Origin: Roseomonas sp. CECT 9278
GTDB taxonomy: Bacteria > Pseudomonadota > Alphaproteobacteria > Acetobacterales > Acetobacteraceae
Direction: 5' to 3'
Length of the DNA stretch: 64,000 nucleotides
Assembly (NCBI RefSeq): GCF_918698155.1
Contig: NZ_CAKKLX010000003.1
Span: forward strand, 1-64,000
This document shows positions 29,562-38,146 of the stretch, in pieces. The position numbers and the translations under genes are program-made. Numbering within the stretch: the stretch's first letter is position 1; every line of letters starts with the position of its first letter. The notes under the pieces were generated by a model that ran no database searches, was not told the DNA's origin, and saw nothing but the letters and a program-made list of their open reading frames with translations.

Positions 29562-30923
29562 TCAGAACGGCGGCGCGTCGTCGCGCGCCACCTGCAGCCC
29601 GGCGGCGTCGTGCAGCAGGCGCGCGGCGGCGTCGCGCGCCTCGCGCCAGCGCAAGGCTGCCGCCTCGGGCAGGATCACCAGCGCCGCCGGTCCCTCGACC
29701 ACGCGCAGGTGCAGCGTGCAGGACCCGCCGATCCGGCAGCGCGCCAGCAGGCCTGGCCCGGCCAACAGGTAGTCCTCGGGCGACAGCCCCTCGCGCAGCA
29801 CGACGCGCCGCGTGAGCGACGCCTCGGGCAGCATCGCCGCCAGCGCCGGGGCGGGGCCTTCTTGGTCGTCGAAGGCCAGTTGCCGGCACGCCACCAGGCC
29901 GCCGCGCGCCGGGTCCGGCGCGGCGCAGCCCAGCGCCACGCCGCGGCCCGGTTCGGCCGCGAGCACGGGCAGCGGCGCCTCCAGGCGCAGCCGCAGGATC
30001 GGCGGATCGGCCGGCGGGGCGCGCGGGTCGCGCGCGATCTCGAGCGAGCGCGGCACCTCCTCCGGCCCGCGGTAGCGGTCCTCCAGGCCGAGCCAGCCCT
30101 CGGGCACCACCAGCGTCACCGGCCAGGGGCCCGGCGCCGCGCGCATCGCATCGCCGGCGTGCGCCCCGCGCCAATAGGCGCCGGCGGCGCGGAACAGCGC
30201 GATCTCCTCGTGCAGCGCCAGGTTGCGCGCGGGCATCGTCAGCGGCCAGGCGGGGCCGATGATGATGGCGCCCGGCAGCCAGGCCAGCAGCGCCAGCACC
30301 GCGGCGCGCGGCAGCAAGGCCGGCCACGGGCGCCCCGCGGCGCGCCGCCAGGCGGTCAGCGCCGCATGCGGCATGCCCACCGCCACCAGGGGCGCCAGCA
30401 GCACCACGAGGCCACCGGCGCTGCCCGCGAGTGGCGCCACCTCGCGCCCGTATTCGTCGCGCTGCGCCAGCAGCGCCGGGATCAGCAGGGCATAGCCGGC
30501 CAGCACGCCGACCAGATGCGCCCAGCGCGGCGCGCCCGCCGCCGGCGCGGCATCGGCCGCATCGTAGCGCGCCATCACCCGCGCGATCACCAGGATGCCG
30601 GCCAGCCCGACCGGCAGCGCCGCCAGCCCGGCGGTCGCCACGCCCAGCAGCAGCGCCACCGCGAAGGTCAGCAGGCACAGCCCGGCCAGCGCCGCCGCAC
30701 CGCGCAACGCACGGCGCAGCGATGCGAAGCTCAGCGCCTGCCAGGCCGCCAGGTACCAGGCCGGCAGCAGCCAGATCGGCGCCGTGTCGAGCAGGATGCC
30801 GCTGCGGTCGTGCAGCACCGGCTCGGGCCCGGCCACGAGGGCGTGCCAGCCCAGGACCCCGGCCGCCACCACCAGCGCGACCAGCCCCACCTGCAACGCG
30901 GACGCCGCGACGCTTGCCTTCAT
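29562..30923 (-). CDS. Integral membrane protein of unknown function
   Basis: This 453-residue protein has an N-terminal hydrophobic half with about seven membrane segments (first at 9-27, last at about 205-225). A soluble C-terminal part of about 220 residues follows, containing paired Cys (LGCAAPD, LVACRQ, ARCRIGGSC). If the last membrane helix exits outward, this part would be periplasmic. I do not recognise the family. The start is 48 bases from the divergent metW start. Confidence 0.65.
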   Translation of the reverse strand: MKASVAASALQVGLVALVVAAGVLGWHALVAGPEPVLHDRSGILLDTAPIWLLPAWYLAAWQALSFASLRRALRGAAALAGLCLLTFAVALLLGVATAGLAALPVGLAGILVIARVMARYDAADAAPAAGAPRWAHLVGVLAGYALLIPALLAQRDEYGREVAPLAGSAGGLVVLLAPLVAVGMPHAALTAWRRAAGRPWPALLPRAAVLALLAWLPGAIIIGPAWPLTMPARNLALHEEIALFRAAGAYWRGAHAGDAMRAAPGPWPVTLVVPEGWLGLEDRYRGPEEVPRSLEIARDPRAPPADPPILRLRLEAPLPVLAAEPGRGVALGCAAPDPARGGLVACRQLAFDDQEGPAPALAAMLPEASLTRRVVLREGLSPEDYLLAGPGLLARCRIGGSCTLHLRVVEGPAALVILPEAAALRWREARDAAARLLHDAAGLQVARDDAPPF

Positions 30924-30971
30924 GGCGCCAGCCTACTACGCCGCTGGCCTGGCCACGCCGAAGCGCCGCAC

Positions 30972-31616
30972 ATGCCCGAAGCCCCGCCCGACATCCGCTA
31001 CGTCGCGAAGAACATGCGCCTGGATCTCCGCCTGATCGCGGAGATGATCCCGCAGGGCGCGCGGCTGCTCGACATCGGCTGCGGCGACGGCGCGTTGATC
31101 GAACACCTGACGCGCGAGAAGCAGGCCGATGCCCGCGGCATCGAGATCAACATGGCGGAAGTCACGAAGGCGGTGTCCTCCGGCCTCGCGGTGATCCATG
31201 GCGATGCCGACAACGACCTCGCCTTCTACCCCGATGGCGGCTTCGACTACGTGGTGCTGTCGCGCACGCTGCAGGCGGTCGAGAAACCACGCGAGGTGCT
31301 GCGCCAGATGCTGCGCATCGGCGCCCATGCCATCGTGTCCTTCCCGAATTTCGGCCATTGGCAGCTGCGCTGGCGGTTGCTGACGCGCGGGCGCATGCCC
31401 GACACCGACACCTGGAACCGCCCCTGGTACGAAACGCCGAACATCCACCCCTGCACCATCCTCGACTTCCTGGCGCTGTGCGAGATGGACGGCTATCGCG
31501 TGGAGAAGTGGCTGGCGGTGGATGAGCGCGGGCGGAAGGCGCCATGGCGGCGCTCCGTGCGCCTGGCGAACCTGTTCGGCGAACAGGCGCTGTTCCAGCT
31601 GCGCCGCGCGACCTGA
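30972..31616 (+). CDS. metW: Methionine biosynthesis protein MetW
   Basis: This 214-residue protein has a SAM-methyltransferase-like core: LLDIGCGDGALIEHL, then GIEI, DYVVLSRTLQAV and a SFPNFGHWQLRW block characteristic of MetW. MetW works with MetX in methionine synthesis in many proteobacteria and is normally next to it. Here metX is at 16681-17835 on the other strand. The ATG at 30972 starts a few residues before the conserved DIRYVAKNM segment. Confidence 0.92.
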   Translation: MPEAPPDIRYVAKNMRLDLRLIAEMIPQGARLLDIGCGDGALIEHLTREKQADARGIEINMAEVTKAVSSGLAVIHGDADNDLAFYPDGGFDYVVLSRTLQAVEKPREVLRQMLRIGAHAIVSFPNFGHWQLRWRLLTRGRMPDTDTWNRPWYETPNIHPCTILDFLALCEMDGYRVEKWLAVDERGRKAPWRRSVRLANLFGEQALFQLRRAT

Positions 31617-31715
31617 CATCGCGCGCGCGGCGCGCTGACCTCCGGATGGATTGGCTTTGGCCGGTTCACCGGCAGGCCGCGAGCGCGGCGACGGCGCGCC
31701 GCGGCGCCGCGCGAT

Positions 31716-31940
31716 TCAGTTGAGCGGCACGGCCACCGGCGGGCCGCGGCGCAGCCCGCGTTCGACCGCCGGCGCGACCTGTTGCCCGGTGATGAGTTGC
31801 GCCGCCAGCGCGGCATGCCGCGCCGCTTCGGCATCGCCCAGTCGACGGCATTCGGCCTCGACATAGGTGAGCATCATCACGATCGCGCTGCGGTCCGTAC
31901 CTTCCGCTTCGGCCTGGGTTTCGAACGTCACATCATCCAT
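31716..31940 (-). CDS. Small hypothetical protein
   Basis: A 74-residue frame starts at ATG 31938-31940 and encodes an acidic start (MDDVTFETQAEAEG) followed by an amphipathic helix (MMLTYVEAECRRLGDAEAARHAALAAQL). Codon usage fits the genome. The family is not recognised and the coding status is likely but not certain. Confidence 0.45.
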   Translation of the reverse strand: MDDVTFETQAEAEGTDRSAIVMMLTYVEAECRRLGDAEAARHAALAAQLITGQQVAPAVERGLRRGPPVAVPLN

Positions 31941-32117
31941 CCGCGTCTCTCGGTGGTGGCAGCGCGCCCTGTCACAGTCAGGAGAGCCATGCGTCATCTT
32001 TAACGCTGCGCTGGCGGCAACCGACAGGGCTGTGACGGTTGTGCGGTGCTGATTGACGTCGTTTTCACGGCCCTCTCGCGCTACGCGCGGAAAGCGCAGC
32101 GCAACGCTTGCGTGGCG

Positions 32118-32420
32118 TTAATCCGTTTCGCCGACGCAGGTGCGGCGCACCGAGTCGACCCCATCGCAAGGGTAGATATCGAGCCCGATTCCACCCGCAT
32201 CGCGACGCTGCGCGCCGCGCATGCACGCCAGGCCGCACGCGGGGGTTGCAGCCCACGCGCAAAGGCGCCGCGACGGCCGCGGTATCGTCGCCAAGGGCTC
32301 GCCCACCTTATCGAGCGACGACGCCACCGACACACCCTGCCACCGCATCGCGATGGCCGGCGGCGGCACGCCCTGCCCGACCCATCGCACCCGTCGCGGC
32401 GGGTCCGCCACGCGGCTCAT
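32118..32420 (-). CDS. Possible small protein coupled to DUF2125 gene
   Basis: A 100-residue frame starts at an ATG that overlaps the stop of the DUF2125 gene as ATGA. It encodes RRVRWVGQGVPPPAIAMRWQG, then a Cys-containing tail (LCAWAATPACGLACM, DIYPCDGVDSVRRTC). The GC-rich third positions fade in the second half. I recognise no family, and it may be spurious read-through after the true gene. Confidence 0.35.
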   Translation of the reverse strand: MSRVADPPRRVRWVGQGVPPPAIAMRWQGVSVASSLDKVGEPLATIPRPSRRLCAWAATPACGLACMRGAQRRDAGGIGLDIYPCDGVDSVRRTCVGETD

Positions 32421-33505
32421 CGTGCGCGCGATGCCGGCCAGGCGATCGGCGCGACGCGCATCAGCGGCACCCGCGCTACCGACACGCTGCCGTTGGCCAG
32501 CGCCACCGGCACCTCGACACGCGGCGGCCCGCCCTCCGGCGGCGTGCGCGCCAGCAGCGCCACCACGCCCTGGCCGGCGCGCGCCGCGCCGCCATCGATC
32601 AGCCCGGCCCCCGCCAGCGCCTCCAGCGCCGCCGGCGCGCCGGACATGCGCAGCGTGCCACGCCCCTGCGGCTGCAGCGCCGCGTCCAGCGCCAGCGACA
32701 ACCGCGCATCGCCGGCCAGCGGGCCCCAGCGCAGGGCCAGCGCCGGCAGCTCGACCACCCCGCCGGCGTCGCGCCAGGCCGCCGCCATCACCGCCGGCGG
32801 GCCGGGCAGCGGCGGCGTGCCGGCCAGCAGCGCCTCGATCGACAGGTGCTCGACCTCGCGCCCGAAGGCGGCGGTCAGCGGCGAGGCCGGCGGCACCACG
32901 CCCTCGGCGCGCAGCGTGAGGCCGAGCACGGCCTCCGCCTCGGCGCCGGGCGGCGGCGCCGCGCCCCTGACCAGCACGATGCGCGCCGCGCGCAGTGCCA
33001 GCGGCCCGGCCGGCAGCAGCGTCTCCAGCCGGGCGACGTCGAGCTCGACGGCGGCCGGCACTGATCCCGCGGCCAGCGGCACCGACAGCGCGAAGCGGTC
33101 GGCCGCGAAGGGAATCGTCGCGCCGCCCAGGCTGAGCCATTGCGGCCCATCGAGCAGCACCACCAGCCGGTCGGGCTGTGCCGGCGAGATCTGCAGCACC
33201 ACCCGCGCGGCCTGGTGCGCCATGCCGGCATGGCCGGCGCGGGCCGGCGACGCGACCTGCACATCCGCCATCGTCAGCCGCGCCGCGACGGGCCAGCCGC
33301 CGCGCGCCGGCGGGCCGTGCTCGATCGTCCAGCCCTCGGCGCGCCGCTGCGTCACCCAGTCCGACATGCCCACGGCGATGGCGCCGGTCGCCCAGTGCCA
33401 AGCCAGGCCATGCGCCGCGCCGCCCAGCAGCACGACCAGCAGCACGGCCGCCAGGGCGCGGCGGAGGTGGCGGCGGGCGGGGCGGGTCGGCTTGGCGTCG
33501 GTCAC
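32417..33505 (-). CDS. DUF2125 domain protein
   Basis: This 362-residue protein has an N-terminal anchor helix (LAAVLLVVLLGGAAHGLAW) followed by a long beta-rich region, predicted to lie on the periplasmic side. The arrangement matches the alphaproteobacterial DUF2125 family: a Trp just after the anchor, a WTIEHGPPARGGWPVAARL segment and repeated strand-turn patterns. Its function is not established. GTG at 33503-33505 is the likely start since it gives a short basic n-region (TDAKPTRPARRHLRR). It is divergent from the ChaC-like gene. Confidence 0.7.
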   Translation of the reverse strand: MTDAKPTRPARRHLRRALAAVLLVVLLGGAAHGLAWHWATGAIAVGMSDWVTQRRAEGWTIEHGPPARGGWPVAARLTMADVQVASPARAGHAGMAHQAARVVLQISPAQPDRLVVLLDGPQWLSLGGATIPFAADRFALSVPLAAGSVPAAVELDVARLETLLPAGPLALRAARIVLVRGAAPPPGAEAEAVLGLTLRAEGVVPPASPLTAAFGREVEHLSIEALLAGTPPLPGPPAVMAAAWRDAGGVVELPALALRWGPLAGDARLSLALDAALQPQGRGTLRMSGAPAALEALAGAGLIDGGAARAGQGVVALLARTPPEGGPPRVEVPVALANGSVSVARVPLMRVAPIAWPASRAR

Positions 33506-33656
33506 GGTGCCGGATATAGGACGTTTTCCGATCAGGCGGCACCGGCCCGCATCCCCACCCGACCACCCGCCGACCACATGTCGGACCGGATCGCCGGGCC
33601 GGGATGCGGGCCGGTGGCGCGCCCGACGGATGGAATGACGCCGCGCGGCGCCGCGG

Positions 33657-34295
33657 ATGCGGAACCGCGACATGCTGCATGCACCGCCGGCGGATGGCGC
33701 CACGCAGCGAGAGCTGCTCGATGCCGACGGCCACCTCTATGTCTTTGCCTATGGGTCGCTGATCTGGCGGCCCGGCTTCAGCCATGCGCGGGCGCATCCG
33801 GCGCTGCTGCGCGGCTTCCATCGCCGCTTCTGCCTGTGGTCGCACCGCTACCGCGGCACGCCGGAACGGCCCGGCCTGGTGCTCGGCCTGGATCGCGGCG
33901 GCGCCTGCCGCGGGCTGGCCTTCGCGGTGCGCGGGGCGGAGGCGGCCGCGGTGCTCGCCTATCTCGATGACCGCGAGCTGCCGGACGGGGCCGAGCAGGT
34001 CTATCACCGGCGGATGCTGCCGCTGCGGCTGCTGGACAGCGGGCGGATGGTGCGCGCGGTCGCCTATGTCGCGAACCGCGGGTGCCGGCTGTATTGCGGG
34101 CGGCTGTCGCCCGAGCGGGCGGCGGCGGCGATCGCCGGCGGCCATGGCGCGATGGGCGCCAATCGCGACTACCTGCTGAACACGCTGCGGCACCTGCGCG
34201 CCATGGGCGTGCGCGATGCCGGGCTGGACCGCATCGCCGCCCTGCTGCCCGACGCCGCCGGGACGGAGATATCCACAAACTTCATTCCTGATTAA
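33657..34295 (+). CDS. ChaC-like gamma-glutamylcyclotransferase
   Basis: This 212-residue protein has the GGCT-fold signature FAYGSLIWRPGF at about 29-40, the FCLWSHRYRGTPERPGLVLGL block typical of ChaC, and the acidic segment DDRELPDGAEQVYHRRM that holds the catalytic Glu. ChaC enzymes cleave glutathione to 5-oxoproline and Cys-Gly in the cytoplasm. ATG 33672 is an alternative start. It converges on plsC with only 14 bases between them. Confidence 0.85.
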   Translation: MRNRDMLHAPPADGATQRELLDADGHLYVFAYGSLIWRPGFSHARAHPALLRGFHRRFCLWSHRYRGTPERPGLVLGLDRGGACRGLAFAVRGAEAAAVLAYLDDRELPDGAEQVYHRRMLPLRLLDSGRMVRAVAYVANRGCRLYCGRLSPERAAAAIAGGHGAMGANRDYLLNTLRHLRAMGVRDAGLDRIAALLPDAAGTEISTNFIPD

Positions 34296-34309
34296 CGGAT
34301 CGCTCCGAA

Positions 34310-35104
34310 TCAGGAGGTTGCGGGGCTCCGCTCCGTGTCCGAATCAGGAATGACAGTGGCGCCGTCCCCAGACTTGTCCACAGGCCGCGGCAGGCCGGTG
34401 AGGGTGGCCGTGGCGTCCTCGATGGCGGTCTCCAGCGCGGCCATCAGCGCGACGCGCGGCATCCCGGCCGGCAGCGGCGGCAGGATCGCGACATGGATGG
34501 TGCCCGGGCGCTTCTGGAAGGCGCGCCGGCCCCAGTACAGGCCGCTGTCGGTCGCCACCGGCACCACCGCCGCCCCCGCGGCGCCGGCCAGCGCGGCGAC
34601 GCCGGGCTGGTAGGGCGCATGCTCGCCGGGCGCCGTGCGCGTGCCTTCGGGGAAGATCACGACCGGACGGCCGGCGGCGAGCGCGCCCTGCGCCGCGCGC
34701 ACCATGCCGCGCAACGCCGAGGCCCCGGCGGCACGGTCGACCGAGATATGCCCGCAGCGCGTCGCCAGCCGCCCCCACAGCGGGATGTCCACCAGTTCCT
34801 GCTTCAGCACATAGACCGGGTCCCGCTCCTGCGGCCGCAGCGCGAGCCACACGATGGTGTCGAAGGCCGACTGGTGCTTGGCGGCGATGATCACCTTCCC
34901 GGCGGGAATGTTGGCCAGGCCCGTCACCTCCAGCCGGATGCCGCAGATCGCGCGCAGCGCCGCCACCATCAGCCGGGCGTAGTTGCGGATATAGGCCACC
35001 ATCACCCGGGCGGGCAGCGGCAGCAGCAGCGTGCCGAACAGCACGGTCAGCACCGTGCCGCCAAGGAACACCAGGTTGAACAGCGCCGAGCGCAGCCAGG
35101 TCAT
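34310..35104 (-). CDS. plsC: 1-acyl-sn-glycerol-3-phosphate acyltransferase
   Basis: This 264-residue membrane-associated enzyme adds the second acyl chain in phosphatidic acid synthesis. It has an N-terminal membrane helix (about 6-31), the acyltransferase motif HQSAFD (HX4D), and FPEGTR with the substrate-binding Arg. Its ATG overlaps the stop of the DUF218 gene as ATGA. It is the last gene of the coupled run ftsE-ftsX-DUF218-plsC. Confidence 0.92.
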   Translation of the reverse strand: MTWLRSALFNLVFLGGTVLTVLFGTLLLPLPARVMVAYIRNYARLMVAALRAICGIRLEVTGLANIPAGKVIIAAKHQSAFDTIVWLALRPQERDPVYVLKQELVDIPLWGRLATRCGHISVDRAAGASALRGMVRAAQGALAAGRPVVIFPEGTRTAPGEHAPYQPGVAALAGAAGAAVVPVATDSGLYWGRRAFQKRPGTIHVAILPPLPAGMPRVALMAALETAIEDATATLTGLPRPVDKSGDGATVIPDSDTERSPATS

Positions 35105-36063
35105 GTCGCGTGAGTCTCCCGTCGCGGGACGAAGGCGCCCGAGAGCCCGGCCCAGGCCCCCAGGTAGCGGGCATACTCGCCCGCAAGCAATGCCCAGACC
35201 CGCGGGCGCCACAACGCGCCCGGCGCCCGCAGCGCGGCGGAGGGCACCGGATGCGCGACCAGCGGCATCCCGGGCATGGCGCGGCGGAGTTCCACCATGG
35301 CGCGCGGCATGTGGTAGCCGGCGGTGACGATGCGCAGCGAGCGCATCTCCTCGCTGCGCGCCCAGGCGGCGGCCTCGACCGCGTTGCCGCGGGTGGTGGC
35401 GGCGGCGTGGCCGACCGCGACGCGCCCGGCGAAGGGGGCGGGGTCGATGCCGGCGGCGCTGGCGATCTCGGCCAGGCCGGCTTCGGGATGCGCGCCGGAG
35501 ATCAGCAGCCGGCGCGCCTGGCCCTCGGCGAGCAGGCGCAACCCGGTCGCGACGCGTTCCGAGCCGCCGGTCAGCACGACGATGCCGTCGGTCTCCCCCG
35601 GGGTTCGCATGACGGGTGCGATGGCGGCCTGCACGAAGGCGAGGAAGCCCAGCAGCAGGGCGAGCGGCACGGCCGCCAGGCTGGCCCGGACCACCCGGCG
35701 GCGCCAGCGGCGCGCGGGCGGAACGGGCTGTGCCGCGACGCGGAGGTCCCGGGCGGGGGCAGCGGTCGGCGCGCTGTCATGCGGGCCGGCCGGGGGCGCG
35801 CCGGGTGTGGCCGCGGCAGGCTGGGCGCGCGAGGGCGAAGGCGCCGGCAGCATGGGTTGCGGCACGCCCTGGTTCGGCGCGCCTTCCGGCACGCCCTGGT
35901 TCGGCTCGCCTTCCGGCACGCGCTGGTATGGCTCGCCTTCCGGCACGCCCTGTCTCGGCTCGCCTTCCGGCACGCCCTGTCTCGGCTCGCCTTCCGGCAC
36001 GCGCTGGTATGGCTCGCCTTCCGGCACGCCCTGCCTCGGCACGCCGTCCGACGTCACGCTCAT
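35101..36063 (-). CDS. DUF218 (YdcF/SanA-like) membrane protein with N-terminal tandem repeats
   Basis: This 320-residue protein starts with seven 9-residue units of type VPEGEPxQ(G/R) at about 6-68. A Pro/Ala-rich linker and one membrane helix (about 128-150, LAAVPLALLLGFLAFVQAAI) follow, then a DUF218 domain: DGIVVLTGGSERVATGLRLLAEG, TTRGNAVEAAAWA and TAGYHMPRAMVELRRAMP. DUF218 proteins act in envelope biogenesis with uncertain chemistry. By the positive-inside rule (RRWRRR before the helix) the repeats lie in the cytoplasm and the domain in the periplasm. It is coupled by ATGA to ftsX upstream and plsC downstream. Confidence 0.85.
   Translation of the reverse strand: MSVTSDGVPRQGVPEGEPYQRVPEGEPRQGVPEGEPRQGVPEGEPYQRVPEGEPNQGVPEGAPNQGVPQPMLPAPSPSRAQPAAATPGAPPAGPHDSAPTAAPARDLRVAAQPVPPARRWRRRVVRASLAAVPLALLLGFLAFVQAAIAPVMRTPGETDGIVVLTGGSERVATGLRLLAEGQARRLLISGAHPEAGLAEIASAAGIDPAPFAGRVAVGHAAATTRGNAVEAAAWARSEEMRSLRIVTAGYHMPRAMVELRRAMPGMPLVAHPVPSAALRAPGALWRPRVWALLAGEYARYLGAWAGLSGAFVPRRETHAT
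35861..36049 (-). repeat. Coding minisatellite, 7 x 27 bp in DUF218 gene
   Basis: Seven head-to-tail 27-bp units start at 35861, 35888, 35915, 35942, 35969, 35996 and 36023 (plus-strand coordinates). They encode VPEGEPxQ(G/R), where x is Y, R or N. The unit at 36023, nearest the start codon, is the most divergent. Two unit types (RQG and YQR) alternate, implying duplication of multi-unit blocks. Confidence 0.95.
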
Positions 36064-36917
36064 GGCAGGCGCCGCAGCCACAGCCGCACCGTCGCCTGGG
36101 TCGTGGTCCAGCCGACCAGCGCCGCCACCAGCGGGACCAGCGCCAGGTCGAGCCACGGCAGCCCCTGCCATTCCGCGGCACCCGCCAAGGGCCCGGCCAC
36201 CGCCGCAAGGCCCGTGAGCGCCGGCAGCGCCACCAGCGTGCCGCCCGCCGCGCCGAGCGCCGCCAGCACGGCGACGCGCCGCGCGAAGCGCCCCGCCACG
36301 TCGGCATCCGTGGCACCGAGCCCATGCAGCACCAGCACCGCATCGCGCCGCGCCGACAACCCGGCGCGCACCGCGACCGCCACCACCGCCGCCGCGACAC
36401 CCGCCACCAGCGCCAGCACCGCCAGCGCCACGCCCTCGACCGCGCGCGCCAGCGCCGCGAGATGCGCCACCCAGACGCCATGCGCCTCGGTCACCGCGCC
36501 AGGCACCTCGGCCGCCACGCGGTCGCCGATCCGCACCGGGTCGGCCGCGAGGTCGGCCAGGCGCAGCTCGATCACGCCCGGCAGCGGGACGTTGTGCGCG
36601 CCGCCCAGCCAGGGGCGCAGCAGCTCGGCCATGCGGGCGGGGTCGACCGGTTCGGCGGCGGCGACCTCGGGCATGGCGCGCAAGGCCGCCAGCGCGCGCG
36701 CCATGCGCTCCGCCGTGGGCTCGGGCACCTGGACGGTGACCGCGGCCTGCGCGCCGTCGCGCCATCGCTGGGCCAGGCGGTCGGCGCCGTCGCGCCCGGC
36801 CAGCGCCAAGGCCGCCAGCAAGGCCATGGCCGCGACCAGGCCGAGCAGCAGCCGGTCGGCCAGGGCGCGGCGGAGACCCAGCGGATCGCGCGCGAGGCGG
36901 CGGCGCGGTTCAGCCAT
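36060..36917 (-). CDS. ftsX: FtsX-like cell-division permease
   Basis: This 285-residue protein has four membrane segments in the FtsX layout: one after a basic N-terminus (LLLGLVAAMALLAALALAG). A periplasmic domain of about 110 residues containing PEPTAERMARALAALRAMPEV follows, then three more helices at the C-terminus. With FtsE it forms the ABC-type complex that controls septal peptidoglycan hydrolases. ATG at 36915-36917 overlaps the ftsE end by 8 bases, and its stop overlaps the DUF218 start by ATGA. Confidence 0.85.
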   Translation of the reverse strand: MAEPRRRLARDPLGLRRALADRLLLGLVAAMALLAALALAGRDGADRLAQRWRDGAQAAVTVQVPEPTAERMARALAALRAMPEVAAAEPVDPARMAELLRPWLGGAHNVPLPGVIELRLADLAADPVRIGDRVAAEVPGAVTEAHGVWVAHLAALARAVEGVALAVLALVAGVAAAVVAVAVRAGLSARRDAVLVLHGLGATDADVAGRFARRVAVLAALGAAGGTLVALPALTGLAAVAGPLAGAAEWQGLPWLDLALVPLVAALVGWTTTQATVRLWLRRLP

Positions 36918-37584
36918 CGGCAACCACCCGGCCGCCATCGAGGGTGAGCATCCGCGCCGGGTGGCGCGCCGGCAGGTCCTCCGAATGGGTCGCGACCACC
37001 ACGGTGGTGCCGAGTCGGTTCATCTCGGCCAGCAGCGCGATGGTGCGCCGCGCCTGCAGGGCATCGAGCTCGGAGGTCGGCTCGTCCGCCACCAGCAGGG
37101 CGGGGCGCGTGACCACGGCGCGGGCGATGGTCAGGCGCTGCTGTTCGCCGCCGGAGAGTTCCTCCGGGCGGCGTTCCTCCTTGCCGGTCAGGCCGATCCA
37201 GTCGAGCAGGTCGGTCACGTCGCCGCGGATGGTGGATTCCGCGGTGCCCGCCAGGCGCAGCGGCAGCGCCACATTGTCCCAGGCCGAGAGATGCGTGAGC
37301 AGGCGGAATTCCTGGTGCACCACGCCGATGCGCCGGCGCAGCGGCGGCAGGTCGGCGCGGCGGGCGCGGGCGAGGGCGACGCCCAGCAGCTCGACCTCGC
37401 CCGTGGTCGGGCGCAGCGCGGCGTGCATCAGGCGCAGCACCGAGGTCTTGCCCGCGCCGGAGGGCCCGAGGATCCAGGTGAAGGATCCATCCCCCAGGGT
37501 GAAGGACAGGTCGCGCAGCACCGCGGCACCGGGCCGGCCGCGGGGATCGGGGTAGGCCAGGGCCACGCGGCTGAATCGGACCAT
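36910..37584 (-). CDS. ftsE: Cell-division ATP-binding protein FtsE
   Basis: This 224-residue ABC ATPase has Walker A GPSGAGKTS, a Q-loop in VHQEFRLL, signature LSGGEQQR, Walker B LLVADEPTSELD and the H-loop His in ATHSEDL. The RLLTHLSAWDNVALPL stretch is typical of FtsE. It heads the four-gene envelope operon on the minus strand and is divergent from a zinc-ribbon membrane protein gene across 68 bases. Confidence 0.93.
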   Translation of the reverse strand: MVRFSRVALAYPDPRGRPGAAVLRDLSFTLGDGSFTWILGPSGAGKTSVLRLMHAALRPTTGEVELLGVALARARRADLPPLRRRIGVVHQEFRLLTHLSAWDNVALPLRLAGTAESTIRGDVTDLLDWIGLTGKEERRPEELSGGEQQRLTIARAVVTRPALLVADEPTSELDALQARRTIALLAEMNRLGTTVVVATHSEDLPARHPARMLTLDGGRVVADG

Positions 37585-37652
37585 CCCCCTTTTGTGCCTG
37601 CCCCGGCCCTGCACCTCAACCGCTGCTTGCCGAGCGGCGCGCGCCGGTTGAT

Positions 37653-38099
37653 ATGAATCGCATGCGGATCGCCTGCCCTTCCTGCGGCGCGGAGTACGAG
37701 GTGCCGGATCGGCTGCTGGCCGGCGCGGCCCGCACGCTGCGCTGTTCGCGCTGCGCGACGGATTTCGCGCTGCCGCGCGTCGCCGCGGCGCCACCGCCGC
37801 CATCGCCGCCATCGCCGCCGCCGCCGCCCCGCCCGCCGGAACCGGCGCCTGAACCAGCGCCCGAACCCGCCTCGGTGGCTGCGCCGCCCAAGCCGCCCGC
37901 GCCACCGTCCGCGCCACCCGCACGTGAGCGCGCGCCGGTGGCCAGCGCCGGGGCGGACCAGGTGGCGCTGCGCCGGGCCTGGATCGCGTCATTGGCGCTG
38001 GTCGCGGCCGGCGTGGTGGGGCTGGTGCTGTTCCGGGCGCAGGTCATGGCGGCCTGGCCGCCGGCGACGCGGCTTTTCGCGGTGCTCGGCCTGGCGTGA
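37653..38099 (+). CDS. Zinc-ribbon (MJ0042-type) single-pass membrane protein
   Basis: This 148-residue protein has an N-terminal zinc ribbon (CPSC, then CSRC 26 residues later) with the YEVPDRLL spacing of MJ0042-type domains. A proline-rich linker (about 46-100) and one C-terminal membrane helix (ASLALVAAGVVGLVLF) follow. Such genes commonly sit beside ftsE in alphaproteobacteria. The role is unknown, but the layout suggests a cytosolic zinc-binding head on a tether. Confidence 0.8.
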   Translation: MNRMRIACPSCGAEYEVPDRLLAGAARTLRCSRCATDFALPRVAAAPPPPSPPSPPPPPRPPEPAPEPAPEPASVAAPPKPPAPPSAPPARERAPVASAGADQVALRRAWIASLALVAAGVVGLVLFRAQVMAAWPPATRLFAVLGLA

Positions 38100-38122
38100 G
38101 CGGGGACTTTGCCGGCCCCAGA

Positions 38123-38146
38123 AAAGTTATGTTATAACATTTAGGC
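38123..38146 (+). promoter_or_regulatory. Zur-type operator
   Basis: ATGTTATAACAT at 38129-38140 is a perfect 12-bp palindrome in an AT-rich island (AAAGTTATGTTATAACATTT), striking in this GC-rich DNA. It matches the TGTTATA-TATAACA half-site pattern of alphaproteobacterial Zur boxes. It lies about 130 bases before the DUF1826-cobW pair, a typical zinc-starvation unit. Confidence 0.75.

Noticed and set aside
34284-34350. Short repeats TCCGAATCAGGA at 34304 and 34338 and the inverse ATTCCTGATT at 34284
   Set aside because: They lie at the 3' ends of two convergent genes and can fold into weak hairpins. Too short and local to support a specific element.
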